Shown here: positions 11,014-22,000 of the stretch, piece after piece
Layout: every line of letters begins with the position of its first letter
How positions within the stretch are numbered: position 1 is the stretch's first letter
Origin: Amaranthus tricolor
Taxonomy: Eukaryota; Streptophyta; Magnoliopsida; Caryophyllales; Amaranthaceae
Direction of reading: 5' to 3'
Length of the DNA: 64,000 nt
Assembly (NCBI RefSeq): GCF_026212465.1
Contig: NC_080053.1
Span: 4,613,787-4,677,786, forward strand
Notes under the pieces: model-generated
Told to the model about the DNA's origin: nothing
What the model saw: the letters and a program-made list of their open reading frames with translations, nothing else
The model's database searches: none
Made by a program: the position numbers and the translations under genes

Positions 11014-12531
11014 TTAGTTGTTAAGCCTCCTTTACATATTTTGACATTATGCCAATACTCCTTACACCTATTGCTTTTGATAGTTGTTGACCTTTTCCCC
11101 TTTCTTTCCTCATCAATAGCCCTCTTCCTATTCTTATTAGGTCTTTCAATAGCTCTTTTCAATGGAGGAGGCTTAATCACTGGACCTTGCACTTCTAGCA
11201 ATGTTCTATGTCTAGTATTGTTCTAATAGTGTGTCAGTAGGCCTCCTTGTACTTCCTACAACTATACCGCTCACTACAGAACTTGAGTGGATCTTGACTT
11301 GAATGAAGTATAGCCCTCACAGCATGTTTACAAGGAATTTCTGTGATTCGCCAAGTATTACAAAGACATGTCCTCTCATTTAAACTCACTGGTAAGATAG
11401 ACTTACCATCCCTGACTTCATTAAAACCATATCCTGATTTCCATGCTTTGCATGTCTTTGAATCAGAAATGAGTGTTGTAGATATGTTTGGAGATATATC
11501 ATTATCTTCCCAGTGCTCACTTCTCTCTTTTCCGGTAGCAATGCGTACCATTGTAACTCTTTTAATCCCTACAAATATTGGAGAATGTAAATTCCCTGAT
11601 GACTAATTCATAAAGTTGTAAATGAGTTAGTTAGGGCTATTTCTTACCTTCTAGCAATATTAAAACAGGTTTATACCCTTCAACCTCAAGTGTGACATTG
11701 AAGCTCTCAACAAAATTTGTTTTGTTTTCATCACAACAAACAAGTGGATCAAATGCATGCTTGCTCCACCTTGACTGAACTCTAATATCTGCAAGCCATG
11801 TTCTAGCCTTTGAATCAGTTTTATAAATAGCTTCCATTGTTTCTTAGAACTTAAACTTTAAAGATGCATTAGCAGCCATCCAAAACATTGCATATGGTAA
11901 TGGCCCAACAAATTTCTTTTTCTAGGTGCTTGACAAATGCTTACAACAATACCTTATTCCTGTAGTTGGCCATAACTTATTCAAGACAATTTCAATTCCC
12001 TTGCACATTTTAAGACAACACTTAGTTATAGCTTTTAAATTATAAAAAACACGTAAAAGAATCATTTAATGTGTGTAATAATACCTATTGTCTGTCTGGA
12101 ATAATGGTCCACTTATCACCCCTCCCACTTGTACTTTGTTGCACTCATAACTGCAACATCATGTTGTTCCTCATTGTATGCTGGTAAAGCAGGTTCCTTG
12201 TTTTCTATCCTATCAAACCTAGGCTATTTCTAATGGGTAACTTGCTACAAAATGAGATAGACTTTGTTTGTTATATCTCATGATAGTTTTGGGACTGTAG
12301 GGGTTGTGGGGGGTTATCGGGGGCAATGGGATGTTCTGGGAGGTTATCAGGCTCAATGGGCTCTTGGTGAACATGTGAAGGGTCAGTTATGGAAAGTTCA
12401 ATAGGTTGCTGGTCAGTGGGTTTATCATTAAGGGGCTGTGGATTAATTAACTCTTGCAACTTCTTAAGACTCCTAATAGAGTTCATCAATTTAGTTTCCT
12501 CTTCAACCTCTACAACACAAACTACTATCAT
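10839..12531 (-). pseudogene. Degenerate MuDR-type (MULE) transposase
   Basis: Reading from high to low coordinates, the pieces come in the normal MULE order. At 12531-12271 is a variable N-terminal region. Near 12180-12110 is a YNEEQHDVAVM-like piece followed by stops. At 12010-11840 is a stretch like 'RYC.KHL......KKF.GPLPYAMFW.AA'. At 11837-11637 comes ARTWLADI..., WSKHAFDPLV and NFVESFN. At 11551-11234 is the SWIM zinc finger CLCNTWRITEIPCKHA (C-x-C...C-x-H). At 11201-10839 is the basic tail with a zinc-knuckle-like region (RPNKNRKRAIDE..KGKRSTT..CKEYWHN...CKGG). Several frame changes and stops, and loss of the region carrying most of the DDE motif, show it is dead. The tail holds a long Asn/Lys run from a trinucleotide expansion. 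Confidence 0.8.
10932..11012. repeat. (TTC)n(TTA)n microsatellite inside the MULE tail
   Basis: About 13 TTC units run directly into about 14 TTA units. Read on the reverse strand in the MULE frame they give an Asn run (AAT) followed by a Lys run (AAG) between the zinc-knuckle-like part and the C-terminus. Confidence 0.9.
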
Positions 12532-12586
12532 TTCCTAAGTTGGAAGTTTTTCAAACTTCTTAAACAAGTCATCATCCCAATCCAAC

Positions 12587-13312
12587 CATCAAGTGGCTCT
12601 CACCTAGGGTGAGGTTTGGAGAGCTAGATTTACACAATTTTACCTTTAATAGTGGTAAAACATATAAAGAAATTGTTTCGAATTGACCATTGATAGTAAA
12701 TATCATGTACAACTTCACGCAAATAAGAAGTACACATGAAATAATAAGTCGCTTTACGATAGACCATTATAATCCGAAATCAAAGAATTTGATCTTTGGC
12801 CCCATTTAAAATATAACTATCATAAATATAAACTAATCCTTCACAAAAAATAATTAAAACCCATAAAACTATTGTATGAAGTCTAGGTTAATTTTTCCAA
12901 AATCCCTTAATCATCTTCACCAATTTAATTTGAACAATAATTCACAACAATTTTGATTTTATGAAATTTAATCTTTTAAAAAATAAACCATTACATTATA
13001 ACAATTTTAAAGATTTAGAGATAAAAGAAAAAGACATTAATTAAAAAAAAATCCCTATATACATTACCAATGTGTAAACAAAATGTTAATAGAATAGTAA
13101 AATGTAAATTTCTTAAGTATTAAAAACAAAAAATCAAAAAAGTATTAAAAACATAAATTAGTTTCAATCAATTTAGGTGTAGCTCAACTGCAAGGGATGT
13201 GTATACTTGAAACATGGAGGTTTTGGATCAAAACCTATATTACTAGTATTTGTTTGATTTTTTTGTTTTGGAGGATGCAACCCCTCGCTTTAAGCTAGAT
13301 CCGCCTATTCTG
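12587..13312. repeat. Direct repeat, copy 2 (about 0.73 kb)
   Basis: Same orientation and order as 7110-7853, with a small extra segment (TTTCGAATTGACCATTGATA) that is also present in the third relative near 57600. The two copies enclose 4.7 kb holding MITEs and the MULE relic. No TG...CA ends were seen, so they are not clear LTRs. Confidence 0.65.
13172..13312 (+). mobile_element. tRNA-derived SINE-like sequence, copy 2
   Basis: AGGTGTAGCTCAACTGCAAG (A-box-like) and GGATCAAAACCT (B-box-like) are followed by a T-rich run and GCAACCCCTCGCTTTAAGC. It parallels the copy at 7701-7853. Confidence 0.5.
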
Positions 13313-13734
13313 ATAAAGATTAATATGAGACGCTTTGTCATGAGTGAGTCTCATACAATCAACTTATTTTTCTAGTTAATCACTTCAAGATCGTAAGTAA
13401 TCATTTTTAAAGTAATAAATTATCACTTTAAAGATATAAAAAGTGATTACTTTAAATGTGTAAGTGATCACATTATTTTTATAAAATGAACACTTTAAAA
13501 CTGCAAGTGATTTAAGTGATCAATTTAAACTTTAAAATGTGATTACTTTAAAACTATAAGTGATTAAGTTATCATTTTAAGATTATAATAGATTAGTTTA
13601 TGATTAAATTAATCAATTTAGGTTATAAATGATCACTTTATAATTACAAAAAGTAATCACATTTAAATTTTAATTGTCACTTTAAGGTTATAATTAGTCA
13701 TTTTAAAATTACAAATGATCATTTTAAGGTTATA
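13313..13734. repeat. Diffuse repeat rich in AAGTGATCA(C/A)TTTAA words
   Basis: Short words such as AAGTGATCA, CACTTTAAA and GGTTATAA recur in both orientations over about 360 bp, without a fixed period. No gene. Confidence 0.45.
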
Positions 13735-13884
13735 AGGCCTTGTTCTCTTCAACTTATTTTAACTTATTACTTATTCTTATTGAAATCAGATCTGATTATA
13801 CCAGACCATACCAGACCAGATTAGATGAGAAAGTTTCAAACTAGATCAGACCAGAGCAGACCAACCAAATTAAATCACGATTAC

Positions 13885-13885
<1 letters not shown>

Positions 13886-13925
<40 letters not shown>
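13886..13925. repeat. (TTA)n microsatellite
   Basis: About 13 uninterrupted TTA units within the nested element. Confidence 0.9.
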
Positions 13926-13928
<3 letters not shown>

Positions 13929-14057
13929 TAAATAATAGTTTAATAATTAATTAATTACTTACTTAATAAATAATAATAATAATAATAAATTAATTAGTAA
14001 GTAAATAATTCTAAAAACAATAATAATAATAATAATATTAATATTAATATTGTTATA

Positions 14058-14290
14058 CTCCTTCATTTTTCTAATATTCTTCCCATTTAGAATATTCTAT
14101 TTTGGAGAGAGAAATTTAATTAAGAATTTTTAAGACATATATAGATGATAAAATATATCTCGTTAGATACGTCTTAATGTATACTTTTTTATAATTTTTT
14201 ATGATGCGTATTTAGAGATATTAAGGCCCAAAACTTACATTGAACACTGTGCAAAAAGTAAATGGAAAGAACAAATGAAAACAGAGGGAG
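14058..14290. mobile_element. Stowaway MITE, 233 bp
   Basis: Flanked by TA on both sides (14056-14057 and 14291-14292). Ends CTCCTTCATTTTTC and the reverse complement of GAAAACAGAGGGAG pair, and the pairing continues through TTCTTCCCATTT / AAATGGAAAGAA. Confidence 0.82.
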
Positions 14291-14325
14291 TATAATTAAT
14301 TAACTAATAATATTATATTACTAAT

Positions 14326-14328
<3 letters not shown>

Positions 14329-14391
<63 letters not shown>
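14329..14391. repeat. (AAT)n microsatellite
   Basis: About 21 uninterrupted trinucleotide units directly beside the second Stowaway copy. Confidence 0.92.
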
Positions 14392-14551
14392 TCTTAACTA
14401 TTATTATTCCCTCCGTTTTCTAATGTTCTTCCCGTTTACTTTTTGCACAGTTTTCAAAGTAAGTTTTGAGTCTTAATATCTCTAAATACCCATCATAAAA
14501 AATTATAAAAAATATATATTAAAAAAGTGTATATTATGACAAATCTGACGA

Positions 14552-14817
14552 TGTAACACCTCGACCCCTCGGATCGTCGGTGACTACTCATGTAGACTTG
14601 CCCCACAAACAAACACAAGCCTTTTCAGCGCACTTTGGCCTCACTCGTGCACACCCGAGAAAACTTCACATGAGGTCACCCATCCTAAGATTGCTACCCA
14701 CCAAGCACACTTAGCTGTGAAATTTTTAGCAAATGGGCTGCCATGAAAACAAGATACATCTTGTTTATATGAATAGTCTATCAATCCTTTTTTTCAAGCT
14801 AAATCCGGGGTATCACA
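14552..14817 (-). mobile_element. Cassandra TRIM solo LTR with internal 5S rRNA-like box
   Basis: On the + strand it starts TGTAACACC and ends GGGTATCACA, so the ends are an inverted TGT(A/G)A.ACC pair. Flanks GACGA (14547-14551) and AACGA (14818-14822) are a 5-bp target duplication with one change. The reverse strand at about 14655-14730 reads CAGCTAAGTGTGCTTGG then TAGGATGGGTGACCTCATG, matching the conserved 3' half of plant 5S rRNA with its internal pol III promoter (C-box region). A 5S-like domain inside a short LTR is the diagnostic trait of Cassandra. No second LTR or internal region was found, so it is a solo LTR. Confidence 0.85.
14655..14735 (-). other. 5S rRNA-like domain of the Cassandra LTR
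   Basis: It retains the AGCTAAG.GTGCTTGG and GGATGGGTGACCTC words of 5S rRNA but diverges in the 5' part, so it is a promoter-bearing relic in the LTR and not a functional 5S gene. Confidence 0.75.
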
Positions 14818-15178
14818 AACGAGATATCACATGAATATATTTTATCATTTATATGTGTCTAAAAAATCTTAATCGAATTTATTTCTCCAAAATATAATAT
14901 TCTAAACGAGAAGAACATTTGAAAATGGAGGGAGTATTTATCATTAACAAAAATATTACAATAACATTAACTACATGAAAATAAATAACACCAGACCAGA
15001 TCAAATCAGATCAAACCAAACCAGACATGATTAAATTAGATCAGACCAGACCAAATATAATCAATTCAGACCATACCAGACCATAACAGATCAAATCAAA
15101 TCAGAAAGATTCTAATCAGATCAGATAAGATCATACTAGATCAAATTAGATCAGACGAAGAGAACATGCTTTAAGATA

Positions 15179-15880
15179 CTCAATCTGTTCCTTAAACTGG
15201 TTTTCATTTGCATTTTGGATGGTTTAATTTGTTGTTGTTGCCCTAAAGAATTTTTCTATTTGTATAACACAAATTCTTGTCAGAGATAGTCTCTTTGAGA
15301 GACCATATCTAATTGGGCAGACCCATTATATATTTTTTAAAATAATGTAAGTAGGGATTAATAATGATGTAAGTAGATATTTAAGATATTAAAAGTAGAC
15401 ATTAAGGATACGATAAGTAAGCATTAAGAATAATGTAAGTAGGTATTAATCTTTAATGGGTTGGACTTAAGATATATCTCTAAAAAAAACGGTCTCTCAA
15501 GAGACTAGCTGTTTATATGAAAAATTTAGATTTATTTATGTAATTTAACATTCTTCATCCTTATTTTAATATTTTTAATGCTCATGGTTTCCACATATAT
15601 TATAAAAACTTTATTTTAATATTTTTATATTATTTATGGTTTCCGTATATTTTACTCTTACTTTATTTAATCATTTTTGTTATGGTTGTGGTTTTTATAT
15701 TATCACGAACTTTAATTTAATATTTTTAATGCATAAATCTACACTTTCTCTCTATTAAATTTATTATTTAATAAAATAGTATATGTATCATATAATAAAT
15801 TTTATTTTTTTAATCTCTATAAACATCCCAAATAATTTAAAAAACACAAAAAGTATTATTTTAAGACTTAAAATAAGGAG
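15179..15880. mobile_element. Stowaway-like MITE interrupted by another MITE
   Basis: TA precedes the left end CTCAATCTGTTCCTTAAACTGG and TA follows the right end AATAAGGAG. The interior shares GTTGTTGCCCTAAAGAA, ATTTGTATAACACAAATT and TATTTTTAATG.TCATGGTTTCC with the Stowaway-like copy at 47941-48336. The reading is interrupted after ACACAAATTCTTGT by 15281-15511. Confidence 0.6.
15281..15511. mobile_element. 231-bp MITE of the GAGAGACC group, nested
   Basis: Left TAGTCTCTTTGAGAGACC pairs with the reverse complement of GGTCTCTCAAGAGACTA. GGGCAGACCCA and its partner GGGTTGGAC lie further in. The middle has a loose repeat of AATGTAAGTAG.TATTAA. A right-half relative lies at 42752-42822. Confidence 0.68.
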
Positions 15881-16062
15881 TACACTAGTTCACCCCAAAT
15901 AAAATGGTTTTACCGTCACAACAATTTATTATCCTATTTTTCTAGCCGTGTTTCCTCGTCCTATTCTCCTTATCACGCCTCACCCCATTTTGCAATTCTC
16001 TTTGTTTCAAAATATTCAGAAACTAAACCCTAATTTCTGATCTCCATTGTCGATCACCAGCC
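15881..16062 (+). promoter_or_regulatory. Presumed MFAP1 promoter and 5' UTR
   Basis: GC rises in this stretch compared with the upstream MITE nest, and it is pyrimidine-rich (CCTCGTCCTATTCTCC). AAACCCTAAT at 16024 is an AAACCCTA telo-box-like word, common just upstream of plant translation and RNA-processing genes. No clear TATA box was identified. The Stowaway at 15179-15880 ends directly upstream. Confidence 0.45.
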
Positions 16063-19000
16063 ATGTCTGTTACTGCCGGTGTTGCTGCAACTAGCGACAC
16101 TGTAATCGCCATTAGAGAGAAGCTTCGAGGTAAAATCAGCCAAACTAAAGTCAAGCGATATTGGCCTGGAAAAGCTCCAGAATGGGCTGATGAAGCCGAA
16201 GAAGACGATGATCTTCGCACTTCATCTCGTCGACATAATCTAGAACAAGCTTTTCCGGTGAATGATGATCCATCTTTTGCTCGTTCAGATGACCCTCGTC
16301 TTCGTAGGTTGGCGGAGAATCGAGCGGAGAATCGGGAAGAAATTCGTGCTGATCACCGGAGAATCCGGCAAGCGGAGATTGTGTCTACTGTCGAGGAAGA
16401 AAATCGTGCGGAAGAAGATGCTGAGGAGGAAGATGAGGATGCCTTGGAGGAGAGAAGGAGAAGAATAAAGGAGAAATTATTGCAGAGAAGGCAAGAAGAG
16501 GAGAGAGAGTTAGCTCCTGTTGAGGAAGAAGATGAAGAAGCTGAAGAAGAAGAGGAATCAGAGGAAGAAGAATCGGAGTATGAGACAGATTCCGAGGAGG
16601 AGGAGATGAATCGGCGAGCTTTAGCGAAGCCAATTTTTGTGCCGAAGCAGGAAAGAGAAACGATTGCAGAGAGGGAAAGGTTGGAATTGGAGGAACAAGC
16701 ATTGGAGGAGGCTGTGAAGCGGAGGCTCGAGGAACGAAAACTGGAAACTAAACAGATTGTGGTGGAGAAGATTAGAGAAGCTGAGGAGATACAGAAGAAT
16801 CTAGAAGCTGATGCAGATGTTGCTGATGTTGATACTGATGATGAATTGAATGAAGCTGAAGAGTATGAGAGTTGGAAAGCGAGGGAAATAGCGAGAATTA
16901 AGAGAGATAGGGATGATAGAGAGGCCATGTTGAAGGAGAAAGAGGAGATTGAAAGGGTTAGGAATATGACCGAGGAAGAGAGAAGAGAATGGGAGCGGAA
17001 GAACCCTAAGAATACACCTGCACAGAAGCAAAAATGGAGGTTTATGCAGAAGTATTATCATAAGGGTGCTTTCTTTCAGTCTGAATCTGATGATAGAGCT
17101 GGGACTGCTGGGGGAGATGACATTTTCCGGCGTGATTTTTCGGCTCCTACTGGGGAGGATAAACTTGATAAGACGATTTTGCCTAAAGTTATGCAAGTTA
17201 AACACTTTGGAAGAAGTGGCAGGACTAAATGGACTCATCTTGTTAATGAGGATACCACTGATTGGAACAACCCGTATGTTTCTTAATCATTGTTTCTTTT
17301 TTTCTTTTTTTTTTCTTTTTTTTTGGGTACTTCAGTACTTGTCCTGTGGTATGTGTTTGAACTATTGTGTGTTTCTTTTGATTTATTGTTTTAGCAAATG
17401 TGTTCATTGTGGGTGGGGGTTGGAGGTGAAGTAAGGGGATGTTATGTTGCTAGAAGCAAAAAAGTAGGAAAGTTTTTCTTTGAGTTGTGATTGCTGGAGA
17501 CTTATTTTGGTCAATTTATGATCTTTGGATATGAAGCTTGTAGCTTTGTTGCTGAAATACTGTAGAGAGGGTTGGTGTTTGAGTTCTAGTGCTGTAAATC
17601 GGACCATAGTTATGCAATTTTAAATTGTTTGGGCTTTGTGGCGAACGTATTGTGTTCTTTGTGTGAGTAAGCTTGTCGTGCACATTGTGATTGTGGGAGA
17701 GGGTCCAACAACAATGTCAAAGCATAATTCAACAATTTGGGGAGATGGTTGTTATGAGAAAACTTCTGTTCAATGCTATGAATGCATTGCATCCTTATGT
17801 GAGATTAAGCTTTACTTGAAACATGTTTTGAATCTGAAGGCAGCAAGAAGTCTTCCAAGAGTTCCTGTTTGGTGTTTTTTCCTGGAGGGGGATTGGTTGT
17901 GTTTGATAAATATTTTCTCTTCTGAGAGATGTGTAGTTTCCCTATATTTTTTTTGGTTCACTGGCATTGGATAGCTATTAAGTCTTTGAATTTTAATGGG
18001 TGATGATATGTCACTTGTCCTTTTTATTTTTATTTATATTTTCTAGCCATTTGGTTACTCTCTGCTAGAGCTGTTGATCGGGTCAAAAAGTAAATGTGCT
18101 GGGGGTGGAATAAAGTGTGTCTAGACTTGACCCCACCCAACCAGCTAATAAACATTCATCCAATGATCATTTAGTCCGACTTTGTTTCTCGTTGGATTGA
18201 CCCGCTTATATATAATAGTGTCATATGAAAAAATAAAAAGATAATGTCATATGGCAAACATTACAGATGCCACCCTTCACATCAAAGCGCGGTAGTGACC
18301 CGGTTAATGATTCATTTAAAAGTGACCCGACCCTTGACCCGTCGGGTCGACCATCCCATTAAACACTCTGCTCTTGTACTTTTCGAATGCGCTCAATTAG
18401 GATTAGATTTGTAGAAGTATGAACAACTCGTGTATAAGACCGTCTCACTGTTAGACAATTCAAATTGACTCTTTTAAACAACTAAAGTGAGTGTTTTAAT
18501 ATCCAATGTGTCGATTTTAACATCTAAGTATCTTGTTAAACATTAAACAATTGGTTATTTTAAGTTCAAAAGTAGATGTTTTAATTAACGTTGGACTATT
18601 TATCTTGAACTTAGGATTGTCTCATGGTGAGACCGTCTTAAATGAGAATTTGTGTATAAGTATTGATAGTACGGTACTGTAAGGAGATTTTTGGAGGATA
18701 TGTACCATATTGGTTGCTGGGCATTGAGTAAAATAGTGCAAGAGTGAAATAGAAGTTGAAAATTTTGATAAATTGATAAATATATATGCATTACCTAATA
18801 ACCGTGATAGTTAATTTTGAGGTGAATATGAAAATCTTTTGTCCTAGAGAGTATGTTAGAGCTTGGTTAGAGGTGCGGTATGAGATTTGGAAGCACGTTG
18901 CTCAATGGTTTACGATGGCCATTGTTATTCATCAACTTAGTCTGGGATGTGACAGAATTAATCATGTTGCTAGTTATTATAGAGTTCTTGTTGCCTTGCT

Positions 19001-22000
19001 TTAGCACATGAAGAGAGTGAATTTGCCACCTTGCTTGGAAGGTGGCACATCTTTTCCGTTTGGACTGTGTTTGTCTTGGTTGGAGTTTATTTGTATATCT
19101 TCTATTTTTTGGTAAGTAATAAAAAGTTTATTTACCAAAAATAAAAATACTTTTGAGGGGAAGATTGAAGGAAAAATGTGAAGAACTAATTTTGTACACA
19201 AGGAAGAATAAGCCAACAATTAGCATCACTATGCTGAATGAAGCCTATGAAATATGTCAATTGCCATTGAAAGATAAAAACAAATACAAGATTTGAAAGG
19301 GAGGGAAATCAGCTTCGGGCAATCATTTACTGGTTTTAATGTCATTGCTCAAGTACCGATAGTTTCTCCAAGAGGAAGAGAAAGGGTCTATGGAGAGAGA
19401 AAGAGTTTTTCAAACTAGAGCCTCTATGACCACAAAAAGTGGTTTCCCATCTATCGTTTATGTTTTGACAAATATGGTTACAGGTTGTTTTATAAAACAA
19501 ATTTTCCAAATGTGTTTTGCTTAAACCATAGTTACATTGAATGTGGAACATAGCTACGTTCTGTGATCCTGGAACGTCCGTCCTAATCACCACGAAATGC
19601 GACCCAAATCGCTCAAGGTGACGTCCCCGTGTAGAAGAACTTTTGTTAAAAGGTATTTTGGTTGAATTTACAAATTAAAGAATAAAAGAGGAGAGAGAAA
19701 ACAAGATGAGATGTAGAAACCTAAAAAAATTCACTTAAAAACAATTTCCTTAAGAAAAAAGAATCATTTTAATTTAATTATGTTTTCAAATATATTTTTT
19801 ATACATAATATGTCTTGACCAAATCGTTCTCGAGTCAGTCTAGGTTGCGTTCCTTGTTCTCGTTCCTGTGCCCTTTTCCAAACCAAATGTCGTTCCAGGT
19901 AACAATGGCTTAAAATTCTCTTAAAATAAATGGAAACTATGAAAACAAAAATGATACCAAACACATCCTTAGGTTGAGAAGAGGATAGGGGCGGAAGGAG
20001 GAAGTATGGGTTTTTTGCTCAATTTGGGGATTTGTGATTTTAAGGAGGAAAGGAAAACATCATTAAAAGAAATATCTAAAAATTTCATCTTTGGGTGGTG
20101 AGATTTTATGTATCTCACATTCTAATTAGTATTTAAAATTTACACGTTTTGGCCACTTATCCGATGAAAGTAAAATAAATTATAAAAATGGATTGTGTGC
20201 TCTCCCTTCACTCCTTTTATTGTCTTTATCATGCATCTACTTTTTCTTTCTCTTTTCGTTTTTTTTTCTTATACCTTCAAAAAATTGACCATAATTTTGT
20301 CTTGGTCCTTTTTTGTCCTCTTCTTGGCTCCAACTGTGAGGACAATAAGACAAAGTTGGTCCTCGAATTGAGACATTTATCATTGATTCAATTACTATAG
20401 CTAATTAATTTGTCGCCATAATTTAGTAGTTTTGTTGCTATATGAAACAAGAGTTGGTAAAGGTTTCAATTTGGAGAATGTAGAGAAAATGAAGCTAAGA
20501 CTTAAAGTCAATAATCTACTTTAACAACTTTTAGATAAATTTCTTTTGTGCTATTAAGAAAACAAAAGGAGAGAGAATGAAAAAGAAATCAGAAGGAGAG
20601 GGAGCATGGGAGGGAGGACGAAGAAGACGAAAGGTGAGGGAGGAAGGAGAAAAACAAAGATGAAGGGAAAAGGAAGTTAATAACAAAAAAATGTAATCAT
20701 TCACTTCCACACATCTGCATTTACGTGCTTTAGCAAGTTATCATGCATCTAAATACTTAATATATATTTTGTTCGCTAATATATTCGAGCTTCAAGGTAG
20801 AATCCTAAACCTATCAATGGAAGGCAATGAGGTTTCATACTCACAATGAAGTGTCGAGGCTCTTAATCATGAAGGAGAGGTGGCGAGTCAAAAGCCATAG
20901 TTCATGCTCTTGTTTCTCATCTTCTCTCCGCAATGACACTGTATTGTTTTTTCCCTTTCAATTTTTCTGTCTTCTTTCTTACTACATATGGGACATTGGT
21001 GCTCTTTCCTTTTCTCTCTTCTATTCAATGCGCTACTTTTTTTCATCTAATCTATCTTTCTCATTTGTCTTCTCCTTTGGAAATATGTTTTTCTTCTTTT
21101 CAAATATATCTTTAACACCTCTACTCTCAAGGGTATTTTTCTTATAAAATTTTGCCTTTTGGCCTACAGTAGTATATTAGCATCATATTCACATGTTTAT
21201 CCTTTTCCATGCGTGTTAAGGAAGAAATTATTCATCATATCTTTGAGGTAAAAATAAATCTAATAAAATGAAATTCCGTAGCTATGATTTTTGATTTTGA
21301 GCTCAATGATGTAGGTGTGCTAGTGAGTCAAAGTAGCTCACAAGCTACTCAAGCTCAGCTTTACTCGAAAGCTTGTAAATAGTTTTGATAACTTTTTGCC
21401 ATTACATTTTGTATAAATTATATTTTAAATTTTTAGTTAACTGTAAATTTTTCTTATAAAACATTTTACTTTCTCAATTGTTTTTTTTGACAAGAAAGAA
21501 CTAATTATTCTTTTTGAAATAATAACAAGCTCAGCTTTACTCGAAAGCTTGTAAATAGTTTTGATAACTTTTTGCCATTACATTTTGTATAAATTATATT
21601 TTAAATTTTTAGTTAACTGTAAATTTTTCTTATAAAACATTTTACTTTCTCAATTGTTTTTTTTGACAAGAAAGAACTAATTATTCTTTTTGAAATAATA
21701 ATTCAAGTCCATCCTCGATCTCAAATTGAGCCTCGAGCCATGTTGATTTCACGATTAGGTTTTCTGAGCTCGAGTTGTGCCTAATTTTTTGATATCGTGA
21801 ATTTCTGAGACAAACTCCAACTATGCTTGATGGTTTCCAAGTTGAGGGGAGCTTGGTCTTAGTTTGTCTTGTTAACACCCCTAATTTAGGTAACCATACT
21901 CCAGCGTAATGTGGTAGTTTGTTGAAGGCCTCAATGCTAAGATTCTAATTTAATTGATATTTTAATGTCCGATTTGATGAGCTTCTTTTGATACTTTGAA

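Larger units (their letters stand above)
14408..14934. mobile_element. Stowaway MITE interrupted by a Cassandra LTR
   Basis: Left arm CCCTCCGTTTTCTAATGTTC and the right arm GAAAATGGAGGGAG (then TA) are the ends of the same family as 14058-14290. Removing 14552-14817 plus one 5-bp target copy rejoins a Stowaway of about 255 bp that aligns with its neighbour in inverted orientation. Confidence 0.78.
13735..15172. mobile_element. MITE-like element with GTTCTCTTC ends and CAGACCAGA subterminal repeats, host to nested insertions
   Basis: Left end AGGCCTTGTTCTCTTC pairs with the reverse complement of the right end GAAGAGAACATGCTT. Both arms carry many copies of CAGACCAGA/CAGATCAGA-type words (13785-13865 and 14990-15155). 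Between the arms lie simple repeats, two Stowaway MITEs and a Cassandra LTR. No convincing target duplication was found, so the superfamily (possibly hAT) is uncertain. Confidence 0.55.

Noticed and set aside
7110..13312. The 0.7-kb repeats as the two LTRs of one retrotransposon
   Set aside because: No TG/CA ends, primer-binding site, polypurine tract or gag-pol between them; the interior holds a MULE relic and MITEs.
14655..14735. A functional 5S rRNA gene
   Set aside because: Only the 3' half resembles 5S rRNA and it lies inside TG...CA LTR ends with a 5-bp duplication, so it is a Cassandra domain.
16353..16928. 191-codon antisense frame in MFAP1 (Ser-rich)
   Set aside because: It is the mirror of the Glu/Lys-rich codons of the sense gene; low complexity with no family.
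17274..17286. Coding continuation of the MFAP1 first exon to a stop at 17286
   Set aside because: It runs across a good GTATGT donor, and the true conserved C-terminus is found in phase at 23734-23845.
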